The notes beneath the pieces were generated by a model that was not told the DNA's origin, searched no databases, and saw only the letters and a program-made list of their open reading frames with translations. This document shows, in pieces, positions 16,851 to 24,951 of a stretch of 64,000 bases of DNA (the stretch's first letter is position 1; each line of letters starts with the position of its first letter). The stretch lies in the NCBI GenBank assembly GCA_002492725.1, contig DLAF01000013.1, positions 22,057-86,056 of the forward strand, in the 5' to 3' direction. The DNA comes from Lachnospiraceae bacterium UBA7054. Lineage in GTDB: Bacteria > Bacillota > Clostridia > Lachnospirales > Lachnospiraceae. Position numbers and translations under genes: made by a program.

Positions 16851-18316
16851 CCGTCTTCCTCCCCCAGCGCCTCATCCAGCCACTCCACAAGCTGCAGATC
16901 AACCTTCCCTCTCTGCGCCATATCTTTCAAAATCTGAATCGCTCCCTGTCTCGAAATCGGCTGTTTGTAAGGTCTGTCCGTCGCCACCAGTGCATCATAG
17001 ATATCAACCACTGTCAAAAGCCTCGTCTCCAGATCCAGTTCGTCGCCCTTCAAGCCGTTCGGATAACCGCTGCCGTCAAGATACTCGTGGTGAGCGCCCA
17101 CCCACTTTGGTACCATGGAAAACCCCTTGTAAAACTGCACCTTTTCCAGGATTTTAGAGGTCATGACCACATGGTTTTCCATCTCTTTGCGTTCCTGTAC
17201 CGTCAGCGTACCGCTGCGGATGCTTAAGCATTCCGCCTCCTTTTTTGTCAGATAAACAAGCACCTCCCCATCCTCGCTGACATGCTGCTTTTCGGCAAGT
17301 TGCCGGATATGTTCGCAGTCTTCGTCGCTCACATGGTCGATCACATCCATTTCATGAATAAAGATAAGCTCCGACTCCAAATCCCTGCTGACCGCCTCGT
17401 ATTCTTCAGGGGTGATCCTTCCCCGCAGCATATCGACCTCATACAGCACTTTCAGCAGCTTAAAACGGTCGTCCACTTTCTCGATCCGCGCATCCAGTCT
17501 GGTCGCCTTATTCATAATGCTTAAGGGTACCACCATCTTACCGATATCGTGAATGAGCGCCGCCAGCATCAACTGTTCCTTTCCGGCCGGATCAAAGGTA
17601 CTGTCACATTTTCCTTCTTTATGTAATTTGGTAATATAATCCGCCAGCAGACTCGCATATTTTTCTACATTCCTGGTATGCAGGGCATTATAAGGTGTCC
17701 TTTCCTCCAGCGCCGTCGTGAGCGCCTCCACAAACGAATAGATCTGCGCCTTCAACGCCTCCACATAAGAGAGGTTTGTCAGTTCAATCGCAGCGATGGC
17801 TCCTAATGCGCGGATGATGATCTCATACTCCTCGCCAAATGCCGTCACGCTGCCGTCTTCATCCATGGCATTGATCAACTGCAGGACGCCGATCAGTTCA
17901 TTTTCATTATTTGCCAAAGGCACGACCAGCTGCGACTGCGTCCGATACCCCGTCAGACTGTCATACTGTCTGGGCCCGGAAAAATCAAAGCGGCTGCTCG
18001 CATACACATCGGGGATATTCACAACTTCCCGGTGGATTGCCGCATAGGAGCACACATTTTCCTCCTTCATCGGCACAGGCGGCAAATCAATGACTTCCCC
18101 GTTTAATCCCCTGCTTATGCCTTTGGAAAGCGTCTTCATAAACTTAAATGTAAGCCGGTCATTCTCATACAGATACAGGGTACTCGCGTCACAGTTCGTG
18201 ATCTCCATCCCCTTATCCAGAATGGTCATGAGCAGACGGTTCCTGTTTCTTTCCGTGGAAAGGCGTATGCCAATGTCCATTATCTTTTCAAAATCTTCGT
18301 ATTGCAGATGCATCAT
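16847..18316 (-). CDS. GAF and HD-GYP domain protein, probable cyclic-di-GMP phosphodiesterase
   Basis: 489-residue soluble protein. A GAF domain covers about 15-180, followed by a linker helix and an HD-GYP hydrolase domain with the initial His (213), HDIGK (256-260) and HHEYLDGSGYP, all in the expected order. HD-GYP proteins linearise c-di-GMP and some cGAMP-type dinucleotides; the GAF domain could bind a cyclic nucleotide, and an adenylate cyclase is encoded in the same operon. A charged insert of about 90 residues (roughly 275-365) lies inside the HD-GYP domain. Substrate not shown. Confidence 0.9.
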   Translation of the reverse strand: MMHLQYEDFEKIMDIGIRLSTERNRNRLLMTILDKGMEITNCDASTLYLYENDRLTFKFMKTLSKGISRGLNGEVIDLPPVPMKEENVCSYAAIHREVVNIPDVYASSRFDFSGPRQYDSLTGYRTQSQLVVPLANNENELIGVLQLINAMDEDGSVTAFGEEYEIIIRALGAIAAIELTNLSYVEALKAQIYSFVEALTTALEERTPYNALHTRNVEKYASLLADYITKLHKEGKCDSTFDPAGKEQLMLAALIHDIGKMVVPLSIMNKATRLDARIEKVDDRFKLLKVLYEVDMLRGRITPEEYEAVSRDLESELIFIHEMDVIDHVSDEDCEHIRQLAEKQHVSEDGEVLVYLTKKEAECLSIRSGTLTVQERKEMENHVVMTSKILEKVQFYKGFSMVPKWVGAHHEYLDGSGYPNGLKGDELDLETRLLTVVDIYDALVATDRPYKQPISRQGAIQILKDMAQRGKVDLQLVEWLDEALGEEDG

Positions 18317-18321
18317 TTCCT

Positions 18322-19125
18322 CTATTCCCTCTCCCTTTCCATCGGATAGATCCCGTGTCTCTTCAAGTACTGCAGCGATTCTTTCTGCGCTTCATATCCG
18401 TTTACCTCCACCAGCACCGGCGCTTCTACCCGATATTCTCTGATCAGGCTGTCAAATTCCTGCCAATCCAATGTTCCGGCGCCAACGGCCAGGTGCAGAT
18501 CGTTCTGCAGATCGTTGTCATTGATATGGATGTGCCGGATATAGGGCGCCAGTGCCTCAATCCACTCCCGCCCCGGACACTTGGAAAGCATGGCATGCGC
18601 ATAGTCCAGACAAACGCCGAAATTTTTGACGTCCCGCATCTTTTCCGCCAGTCCCGCCAGAATATCCGGTGCCTCATCAAACATATTTTCCATATAGATC
18701 TGCTGCGCCGGGTATTGACCGGCAAGCTCCGCAAAAAACGCTTCGTTTCTGTCTCGCCAGTTTTGCAAATAACCCGCCGCCCGAAATCCTGCCAGACGTC
18801 CCGTGTGAAACACAACGCCCTTTAGCCCCATGCTTTTTGCAATCTCCATAGACTGCCTTACCCGCAGCATGGAAGCGTCCCTGATCAGAGGATCGTCGCT
18901 GTGGATCGTCACATCAAAAAATGCCCCGTGCATGGTATCTGTTTCAAATGGAAACGGTTTTTGAGACATTCGATAGTTCTCAATGATCTCTTTCTGCTTT
19001 TGGGGATCCTCCATCACCTTTGGCAAAAAGAAATCATTATATTCAAACGCGCATCCGTACTCTGCCGCCAACGCACGGATCCGCTCCATATCGCTTCTGT
19101 CGGGAACCAAATACAGTTTGCTCAT
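18322..19125 (-). CDS. Xylose-isomerase-like TIM-barrel protein
   Basis: 267-residue protein of the sugar phosphate isomerase/epimerase (AP endonuclease family 2) fold: metal-ligand-like segments VVFHTGRLAG, IYMENMFDE, CLDYAHAML, IRHIHINDND and a final PVLVEVNGYE. The substrate is unknown; members include sugar isomerases and endonuclease IV. The ATG overlaps the cyclase stop by 4 bp and the stop is 5 bp before the HD-GYP start. Its place inside a nucleotide-signalling operon is unexpected for a sugar enzyme. Confidence 0.85.
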   Translation of the reverse strand: MSKLYLVPDRSDMERIRALAAEYGCAFEYNDFFLPKVMEDPQKQKEIIENYRMSQKPFPFETDTMHGAFFDVTIHSDDPLIRDASMLRVRQSMEIAKSMGLKGVVFHTGRLAGFRAAGYLQNWRDRNEAFFAELAGQYPAQQIYMENMFDEAPDILAGLAEKMRDVKNFGVCLDYAHAMLSKCPGREWIEALAPYIRHIHINDNDLQNDLHLAVGAGTLDWQEFDSLIREYRVEAPVLVEVNGYEAQKESLQYLKRHGIYPMERERE

Positions 19126-20945
19126 GTTTCCTCCGTCACACCCTGTCTTGTTACACAATTTACCTGATATACAAAAACGCCGTTACTCTTTCCCTTCAAA
19201 GGGATCTCTCCGATGGGTGCTGCGTCCACCCGATCTTTTACCGCCTCATAAACTTCGGCACTGATCAGGATCTGGCCGGGACGCGCATTGCTTTCCAATC
19301 GGGCCGCCGTATTGACCGTATCGCCGATTGCCGTATAATCCATGCGGAAGTCGCAGCCGATATTTCCTACAACGGCATTGCCGCAGTTGACACCGATTCC
19401 GAAGGATACGCTCTTTCCAAATCTTTCTCGAAACTTTTCAGCGATTCGCTCCGCCCCCGCCTGCATATCCCATGCAGTCATAACAGCACGGAAAATATAA
19501 TCATCCAGATCGAAAGGCGCGTTGAACACCGCCATGGTCGCATCCCCCACAAACTTATCAAGCGTTCCGCCGTTATCAAAAATCGCCTGCGTGGTAAGGC
19601 CCAGATATTCATTTAAAATCTCCACCACTTCCTCCGGTTTTAGACTCTCCGACATTGTGGTAAATCCTCGAATATCCACAAACAATACCGCAATATGGCG
19701 GTTCTCCCCGCCGAGCACCAGCTCAAAATCCTTATCTTTGCTAATCTTATCCACCACCTGGGGTGCCACATATTGTTTAAAAACATTGACCACCCTTCGC
19801 CTTCGCATGATCTCCGCCAGATAGCCGCGCACCATCTGTGCCAGCCAAATGACAAACAGGCAGATCGGCACAAGAATCGTCGGCACGATACGGCCGTGTG
19901 CATACATGACTTTAACAAAGACAAAGTCAAGAACGATGAACACCGCCATCAGGATCGTGGAATACAGCATCCGCATTTTCTCGCTGCATACATAAAATAC
20001 GCCGCAAAGAAGCGCCGCCGCCAGCGCATACACAAAGGGAGAAATCGGCAGCTGTGTCTTTCCTTCCAGCAGCGCCTCAATGATGTTCGCGTGTATCTCC
20101 ACCCCGTACATCTGGCTGTTGTGGGCAATGGCGGGCATATAGGCATCCTGCATCCCCACCGCGTAAGCGCCCACCAGCACCACCGCATCCTGAAAGATTG
20201 CCGAATCGACCGTTCCGTCCAGCACGTCCGCCATGGAGACGACGCTGTAGCCTCCCGCTTTACCGGAATACGTAAAATAAAATCTGTTATTTCTTCCATA
20301 CACGGCAGGAAACACCGCCTCTTTTCCACGGCTTTCCCGATAGACTTTATAAACCTGAGCAGAAAGGCTGTACACCCTCTCCCCCTCATGCTCCAGATAC
20401 GCCATAGCCTGCCGCACATAGCCGTCCGTATCCACAAAGGTATTGGCAAAGCCACACCGTACTTCCTTTTTCAGGCTGTCATACGGCCAGGTCACATGAT
20501 CCACATGATAGGGATTGTAAACGATCCGGCCGTCCGCCCCTTTCTCGGGCTGTTCTTTAAAAGAAAAACTCATCGCCAGGACAACATTTTCCGCCTCTTT
20601 GCAGACACGGGCAAACGCATCGTCCGCCTCCCGATCCGCCTCCTCGCTGTAAATCACATCAAACCCAATCACAGCAGGACGCACGCCGCCCGCACCGTTT
20701 AACACAGATACCAGCTGCGCCGGGACCTCCCTGCTCCAGGTGTTGACGGGACCGTACCGCTCCAGCGTCTTATCGTCAATCCCGATGATATATATTTTTT
20801 TGTTGGTGACACTCTCGCGCTGGTTCAGCCTGTCGGATATCCCTATGTCAATGAAACCCACCGTGCCGATATAAGTAAACGCCAGAGAAGCCAAAACAAC
20901 GGCGGCAGTAACCGCCGCCGTTTTCATTTTACTGAAATATCTCAT
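19122..20945 (-). CDS. CHASE2 sensor class III adenylate cyclase
   Basis: Membrane receptor that makes cAMP. The 607 residues comprise an N-terminal helix, an extracytoplasmic CHASE2 sensor (about 30-290, with IIGIDDKTLERYG, GFDVIYSEE, VVLVGAYAVGMQDAY), three transmembrane helices (about 305-375), a short linker, and a class III cyclase domain (about 410-590). Metal-binding FVDIRGFT, the Lys of LDKFVGD and the Thr of DYTAIGD are the residues expected for ATP rather than GTP. cAMP cyclases are uncommon in Clostridia. CHASE2 and FecR modules are often fused elsewhere; here the FecR-like protein is the preceding gene. Confidence 0.92.
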   Translation of the reverse strand: MRYFSKMKTAAVTAAVVLASLAFTYIGTVGFIDIGISDRLNQRESVTNKKIYIIGIDDKTLERYGPVNTWSREVPAQLVSVLNGAGGVRPAVIGFDVIYSEEADREADDAFARVCKEAENVVLAMSFSFKEQPEKGADGRIVYNPYHVDHVTWPYDSLKKEVRCGFANTFVDTDGYVRQAMAYLEHEGERVYSLSAQVYKVYRESRGKEAVFPAVYGRNNRFYFTYSGKAGGYSVVSMADVLDGTVDSAIFQDAVVLVGAYAVGMQDAYMPAIAHNSQMYGVEIHANIIEALLEGKTQLPISPFVYALAAALLCGVFYVCSEKMRMLYSTILMAVFIVLDFVFVKVMYAHGRIVPTILVPICLFVIWLAQMVRGYLAEIMRRRRVVNVFKQYVAPQVVDKISKDKDFELVLGGENRHIAVLFVDIRGFTTMSESLKPEEVVEILNEYLGLTTQAIFDNGGTLDKFVGDATMAVFNAPFDLDDYIFRAVMTAWDMQAGAERIAEKFRERFGKSVSFGIGVNCGNAVVGNIGCDFRMDYTAIGDTVNTAARLESNARPGQILISAEVYEAVKDRVDAAPIGEIPLKGKSNGVFVYQVNCVTRQGVTEET

Positions 20946-20990
20946 CGCTTGTATCTCTCAGTTCTCCCATGTCAGTCCCGATATGGAAAC

Positions 20991-22277
20991 TTATTGCCCG
21001 CCTTTCCATGTTACCGTCGTATTTGCCCTGATCTTTTTCTTAAAATCAAAATCCCAGGCGCCGTCCGCTTCCGGAACAAGCACAGGCGCGGAAGCGGTCT
21101 TTCCGCTCTTTACGCTCTGTGTTGCAAATACCTCGCCCTGATACAGAAAGGTCACCTTGTAAACTTTCGGTTCAGGCGTTTTTTCCGGTTCGTCGGGTTC
21201 CTCCGGCTGATCATCTTCCCCCTGATCCGAATCGGGACGATCGTTGTGAGAGTCACCTCCCCCTGAATTCCCATTTCCCGTGCCGCCTTTGTTCTCCGGC
21301 TGCGCCGGTTTTGGCGGTTTTTTCTCAGGTGTGGGCGGCTGCGGGGCCGCTTGCTCCTGCTCCTTCGGAGGCTGCTTTTTGTCCACATTCTTTTCCTTAC
21401 CCACTGCGGTATGTATCTGCGTATCCGTTTCTGCATCGCTCTCCGAATCCGGCTCCGCCTGCGCAGTCTCAGGCAGCTCGGTCTGCGTGTTCTCACTCTC
21501 AGCCGTCTCGCTGACATCCTCCGTCTCCGAAGTCATCTGCATGAGATCCGCCGCCGAAATACCCGTCATCTCCTGACCGTTCTCCATCATGGTAAGCAGA
21601 TTTACGACTGCCTGCGGGGAAAGCTCATCATAGGCAATGTCCCTGATCTCGCTCACCGTTCCGTCTTGGTTTACGGTAAGTTCACTGCCTGCCGGAACCA
21701 TTACCTCTTCTCCGAAAGATCCGTCCGGAAGAATGGGCTTTGTCCCCACCTGTCCCTGAAAGCAGCACAGTTTTGTGATCATTTCTTCATTATCCGTATT
21801 CTCATCCGTGCACAATTCTACACGATAAATCGTTCCTCTGACCGCCATCACCGAATTGGGCGTGGAAGTCTCAAACTGCGATCCCTCGCTCAGAGGATTT
21901 TGAATCTCATTGGTGATCGCGCCCTGTTCCAGACAGATCTTTGTCCTGGAATCCGCGTCCGTTCCTTCCGCCTCCACGGAAAAAATCGTCTCCGCCTCCG
22001 CCATCACATATTTATCGTTATCCAGTTTCATACGCATACCGGAATCCGCCGCTACGCTGACACGATCGCCCGATTCCAGATAAAGGTTCTCCGCCGCGTC
22101 CATGGTTCCCACACTCGCCCGCTCGATCACGGCGCTTCCCTCAACATCGTAAACCATGATGGATCGATATGATTCTTCCTTATTTGACAGCAGTATGATC
22201 GCCGCCACTGCAATCACCGCCACCGCCGCACAGGTACAAATTATGATTTTTTTATATGACAGTAATTTCTGTACCAT
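20991..22277 (-). CDS. Membrane-anchored FecR-like protein with proline-rich stalk and C-terminal repeat
   Basis: 428 residues: one transmembrane helix (about 10-30), then an extracytoplasmic FecR-type domain (about 37-200, with NSVMAVRGTIYRVEL), an acidic Ser/Thr/Glu stretch, a Pro/Lys/Gly-rich low-complexity stalk (about 290-365), and a final InlB/Flg_new-like beta repeat (YKVTFLYQGEVFAT to VTWKGG). The build suggests a wall-spanning sensor or ligand presenter. It lies 45 bp before the CHASE2 cyclase and is the most likely partner of that sensor. Function inferred from context only. Confidence 0.8.
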   Translation of the reverse strand: MVQKLLSYKKIIICTCAAVAVIAVAAIILLSNKEESYRSIMVYDVEGSAVIERASVGTMDAAENLYLESGDRVSVAADSGMRMKLDNDKYVMAEAETIFSVEAEGTDADSRTKICLEQGAITNEIQNPLSEGSQFETSTPNSVMAVRGTIYRVELCTDENTDNEEMITKLCCFQGQVGTKPILPDGSFGEEVMVPAGSELTVNQDGTVSEIRDIAYDELSPQAVVNLLTMMENGQEMTGISAADLMQMTSETEDVSETAESENTQTELPETAQAEPDSESDAETDTQIHTAVGKEKNVDKKQPPKEQEQAAPQPPTPEKKPPKPAQPENKGGTGNGNSGGGDSHNDRPDSDQGEDDQPEEPDEPEKTPEPKVYKVTFLYQGEVFATQSVKSGKTASAPVLVPEADGAWDFDFKKKIRANTTVTWKGGQ

Positions 22278-22319
22278 CTTCCCCGCCCCTCTTTCGGCTC
22301 AATGTTCTTATCCGTGATG

Positions 22320-23252
22320 CTATTTTGAAAATTGATAGTTGCCGTCGACTGTCACATAAAAATCTCTGTCGCCCCGGTAAACCGACTTATCACCACTCAC
22401 TTTCCATTTCCCTTCTGCCAGATGATATTTCACGCCCGCTTTCAACGCATATTCGCCGCTTTTGGAAATGACATTACTCTCATCCGGTGTTTCCGGCTCC
22501 TCCGGCTTGGGTTCCGGCGTCTCGGTTCCTGATATCGTAATGCTGCAGGACTCTTCATTGCCCGCCTCGTCGATCGCCTTGATCTCACAGGCTGTACTGT
22601 TCTCCTTTGCCGCCATCATATAACTGCCGTTTTCGGGTGCCACGGGCTGCTGGTTTACCAGAACACTTTTTAAATTGGCGTCCTCCACCACAAATCTGGT
22701 TTCTTTCGAATATGTCTGTCCCGTCACCAATGGCTGCCCCGACGCAGCTTCTTTTATCACAGGTTTCTGCGTATCTACAACGATTCCATTGGAACGGGCG
22801 TAATATTTCTGTGTCCCTGCTTCCACTTTTACATAGATAACATATTTTCCATCTTGGGAGAGACAAACAGTTTCGGACGAAGACTGCTGCTTCGTCCAGC
22901 TCAAAGAATCCATCTGTTCTTCCGTCTTTGCTTCGGCTTCGATATCCGTCACACTGTCCTTATACCAGGAAACGGAAACCGATTGATCACTCTGAACCAA
23001 AAACGCTACTTGCGGTCCCCAATAATTGATATATTCAAAAGTAATCTTACCTCCCAGGCTGCAAGTGCAGTCATTTCCGTCCCTTGTGATGGCAATCACA
23101 GGCGCTGCCGCAGTTTCCGGAATATCATTTGCAGAAACTGCGCTCACAGCCGTCTCTTCCTTTTCTTCCGCCAACATCGTACTCATCGGCATCATGGCCC
23201 CGACCAGCACCGCCAGACCAAAGGCTGCCGTCTTTTTCCATATCCTGCGCAT
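22320..23252 (-). CDS. Secreted protein with Ig-like segment, unknown function
   Basis: 310-residue exported protein: signal peptide with cleavage near the Ala of STMLAEE, a Thr/Glu/Ala linker, beta-rich domains including an Ig-like segment (VVDTQKPVIKE ... AIDEAGNEESCSITISG), a Pro/Glu hinge, and a C-terminal 50-residue module (SGEYALKAGVKYHLAEGKWKV). No LPxTG sorting motif or catalytic motif is seen. It is the promoter-proximal gene of the signalling operon and could be the extracellular ligand or adhesin part of the FecR/CHASE2 system. Confidence 0.7.
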   Translation of the reverse strand: MRRIWKKTAAFGLAVLVGAMMPMSTMLAEEKEETAVSAVSANDIPETAAAPVIAITRDGNDCTCSLGGKITFEYINYWGPQVAFLVQSDQSVSVSWYKDSVTDIEAEAKTEEQMDSLSWTKQQSSSETVCLSQDGKYVIYVKVEAGTQKYYARSNGIVVDTQKPVIKEAASGQPLVTGQTYSKETRFVVEDANLKSVLVNQQPVAPENGSYMMAAKENSTACEIKAIDEAGNEESCSITISGTETPEPKPEEPETPDESNVISKSGEYALKAGVKYHLAEGKWKVSGDKSVYRGDRDFYVTVDGNYQFSK

Positions 23253-23343
23253 ATCTTCCGCCTCCAGCTCTTACCCCTAAAACTTATCCTAAATTTCGAC
23301 ATGCAGTCCGTCCTTAAAGTGAGACTGCCGCTTATTTTATAAT

Positions 23344-23372
23344 ATTTTACACGATATCCATTATTTGGTCAA
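23344..23372 (-). promoter_or_regulatory. Promoter of the CHASE2-cyclase operon
   Basis: TTGACC (23372-23367), 17-bp spacer, TAAAAT (23349-23344), about 90 bp before the first gene and directly after the metK terminator. No other consensus promoter was found until 13.35 kb, so this may serve all nine genes. Confidence 0.75.
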
Positions 23373-23409
23373 TCGTTTCACAATCGGAAACATGCTAAAT
23401 ACAATTTCA

Positions 23410-23443
23410 AAAAGCCCCCGCGCCATTTAGTCGCAGGGGCTTT
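23410..23443 (-). terminator. Intrinsic terminator of metK
   Basis: GC-rich hairpin (AAGCCCCTGCG / CGCGGGGGCTT on the minus strand, loop of 9) followed by TTT. It also has T's on the other side and could work in both directions. Confidence 0.85.
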
Positions 23444-23476
23444 GCTATTTTGTTTATGACATTCGTGTCATATGTG

Positions 23477-24658
23477 TTACAGATACTTCTTCAGCGCATC
23501 CACCTTGTCAAGTTTCTCCCAAGGCAGATCCAGATCGTCTCTGCCAAAGTGTCCGTATGCCGCGGTCTGCTTGTAGATCGGACGGCGCAGATCGAGCATC
23601 TTGATAATGCCTGCGGGCCGCAGATCAAAGTTTTCTCTCACAATCTCCACCAGCTTGTCGTCCGCAATCTTGCCCGTGCCGAAGGTGTCCACCATAACGG
23701 AAGTGGGCTGTGCCACACCGATTGCGTAGGAAAGCTGAATCTCGCACTTGTCCGCGATGCCTGCCGCCACGATATTCTTTGCCACATAACGCGCCGCGTA
23801 AGCCGCAGAACGGTCCACCTTTGTGCAGTCCTTGCCGGAGAAAGCACCGCCGCCGTGACGGGCATAGCCGCCGTAGGTGTCCACGATGATCTTACGGCCT
23901 GTCAATCCCGCATCGCCGTGAGGGCCGCCGATCACGAAACGTCCCGTAGGATTGATAAAGAATTTGGTCTTATCGTCGATGAGTTCCTTCGGCAGAACGG
24001 GATCAAACACATACTTTTTGATATCCTCGTGAATCTGCTCCTGCGTCACGTCATCGTCATGCTGGGTGGATAATACGACTGCCTCCAGACGAACCGGCTT
24101 GCCGTCCTCGTCGTACTCCACGGAAACCTGGCTCTTGCCGTCGGGTCTCAAATACTTAAGCGTGCCGTTCTTACGGACTTCCGTCAGTTTCTTTGCCAGC
24201 TTGTGCGCCAAATCGATGGGATAAGGCATGTAAGCCTCGGTCTCGTTGGTCGCGTAGCCGAACATCATACCCTGATCGCCCGCGCCCGTGTCCAGATTGT
24301 CGGTCTGCTCACCCTTCTTTGCTTCCAGCGCCTTGTCCACGCCCATCGCGATATCCGCCGACTGCTCGTCGATCGCTACGAACACCGCGCAGGTGTTGGC
24401 ATCAAAACCGTACTCTGACTTCGTGTAGCCAATTTCCTTAACGGTATCACGCACGATTTTCTGCATATCCACGTACGCATTGGTCGTAATCTCGCCCGTC
24501 ACCAGCACAAACCCCGTGCAGACCGCCGTTTCACAGGCCACGCGGCTCATGGGATCTTTTTCCATGCAGGCATCCAGGATCGCGTCAGAGATCGCGTCGC
24601 AGACTTTGTCGGGATGTCCCTCTGTTACAGACTCGGATGTAAATAATCTTTTCTCCAT
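23477..24658 (-). CDS. metK: S-adenosylmethionine synthetase
   Basis: Makes SAM from methionine and ATP. The 393-residue protein contains FTSESVTEGHPDK at the N-terminus, the GAGDQGMMFGYA signature, the P-loop-like GGGAFSGKD, and the closing DLPWEKLD. Length and motifs are those of a complete enzyme. An AAGGAGAGG ribosome site precedes the ATG. It is controlled by the SAM-I riboswitch in its own leader, giving direct feedback by the product. Confidence 0.97.
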   Translation of the reverse strand: MEKRLFTSESVTEGHPDKVCDAISDAILDACMEKDPMSRVACETAVCTGFVLVTGEITTNAYVDMQKIVRDTVKEIGYTKSEYGFDANTCAVFVAIDEQSADIAMGVDKALEAKKGEQTDNLDTGAGDQGMMFGYATNETEAYMPYPIDLAHKLAKKLTEVRKNGTLKYLRPDGKSQVSVEYDEDGKPVRLEAVVLSTQHDDDVTQEQIHEDIKKYVFDPVLPKELIDDKTKFFINPTGRFVIGGPHGDAGLTGRKIIVDTYGGYARHGGGAFSGKDCTKVDRSAAYAARYVAKNIVAAGIADKCEIQLSYAIGVAQPTSVMVDTFGTGKIADDKLVEIVRENFDLRPAGIIKMLDLRRPIYKQTAAYGHFGRDDLDLPWEKLDKVDALKKYL

Positions 24659-24690
24659 GTTTCCTCTCCTTTGTTTTTATGATTTTTTTA

Positions 24691-24730
24691 ATAAAAGAAG
24701 CCCTCTTATTTCTCTTCGAAATAAGGGGAC
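24691..24730 (-). terminator. Riboswitch-controlled terminator of metK leader
   Basis: Hairpin CCCCTTATTTC / GAAATAAGAGGG with a 5-base loop, then CTTCTTTTATT. It lies between the SAM riboswitch and the metK start, as expected for transcription attenuation; the bases before it can pair alternatively with the riboswitch 3' side. Confidence 0.85.
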
Positions 24731-24751
24731 TCGACATACAACCACCAAATC

Positions 24752-24863
24752 CTCTTATTGTTCGATCATGCTGCATAGCAGCTTCGCTCAGGTTGGCACC
24801 TTCCTTGTCAGGGGTTGCCGTGGCTTCATCGATCCTATGTATCTCCACCACTCTGAATAAGAG
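24752..24863 (-). promoter_or_regulatory. SAM-I (S-box) riboswitch
   Basis: The minus strand carries the S-box core in order: P1 strand CTCTTATTCAGAG, GTGGAGA, GATGAAGCCACGGCAACC, AAGGAAGGTGCCAA, CCTGAGCGAA, a variable stem, and the closing P1 strand AATAAGAG. SAM binding stabilises P1 and allows the following terminator to form. It sits between a consensus promoter and metK, the classic arrangement. Confidence 0.96.
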
Positions 24864-24912
24864 AAAGATATCGCGATATAAAATTTTTGTCTGCACTTCT
24901 TATCTATACACT

Positions 24913-24941
24913 AAAATACACCCATCTGTATTTTGTGTCAA
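24913..24941 (-). promoter_or_regulatory. Promoter of the metK riboswitch transcript
   Basis: TTGACA (24941-24936), 17-bp spacer, TATTTT (24918-24913), about 40 bases before the S-box P1 stem and directly behind the murA stop. Confidence 0.75.
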
Positions 24942-24951
24942 TACCCGATCG

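Noticed and set aside
19695..20702. 335-codon plus-strand frame
   Set aside because: Antisense to the CHASE2 cyclase gene, His/Arg-rich, no recognisable domain.
23410..23443. Possible small RNA gene
   Set aside because: The single GC stem with T tail directly after metK is fully explained as its terminator.
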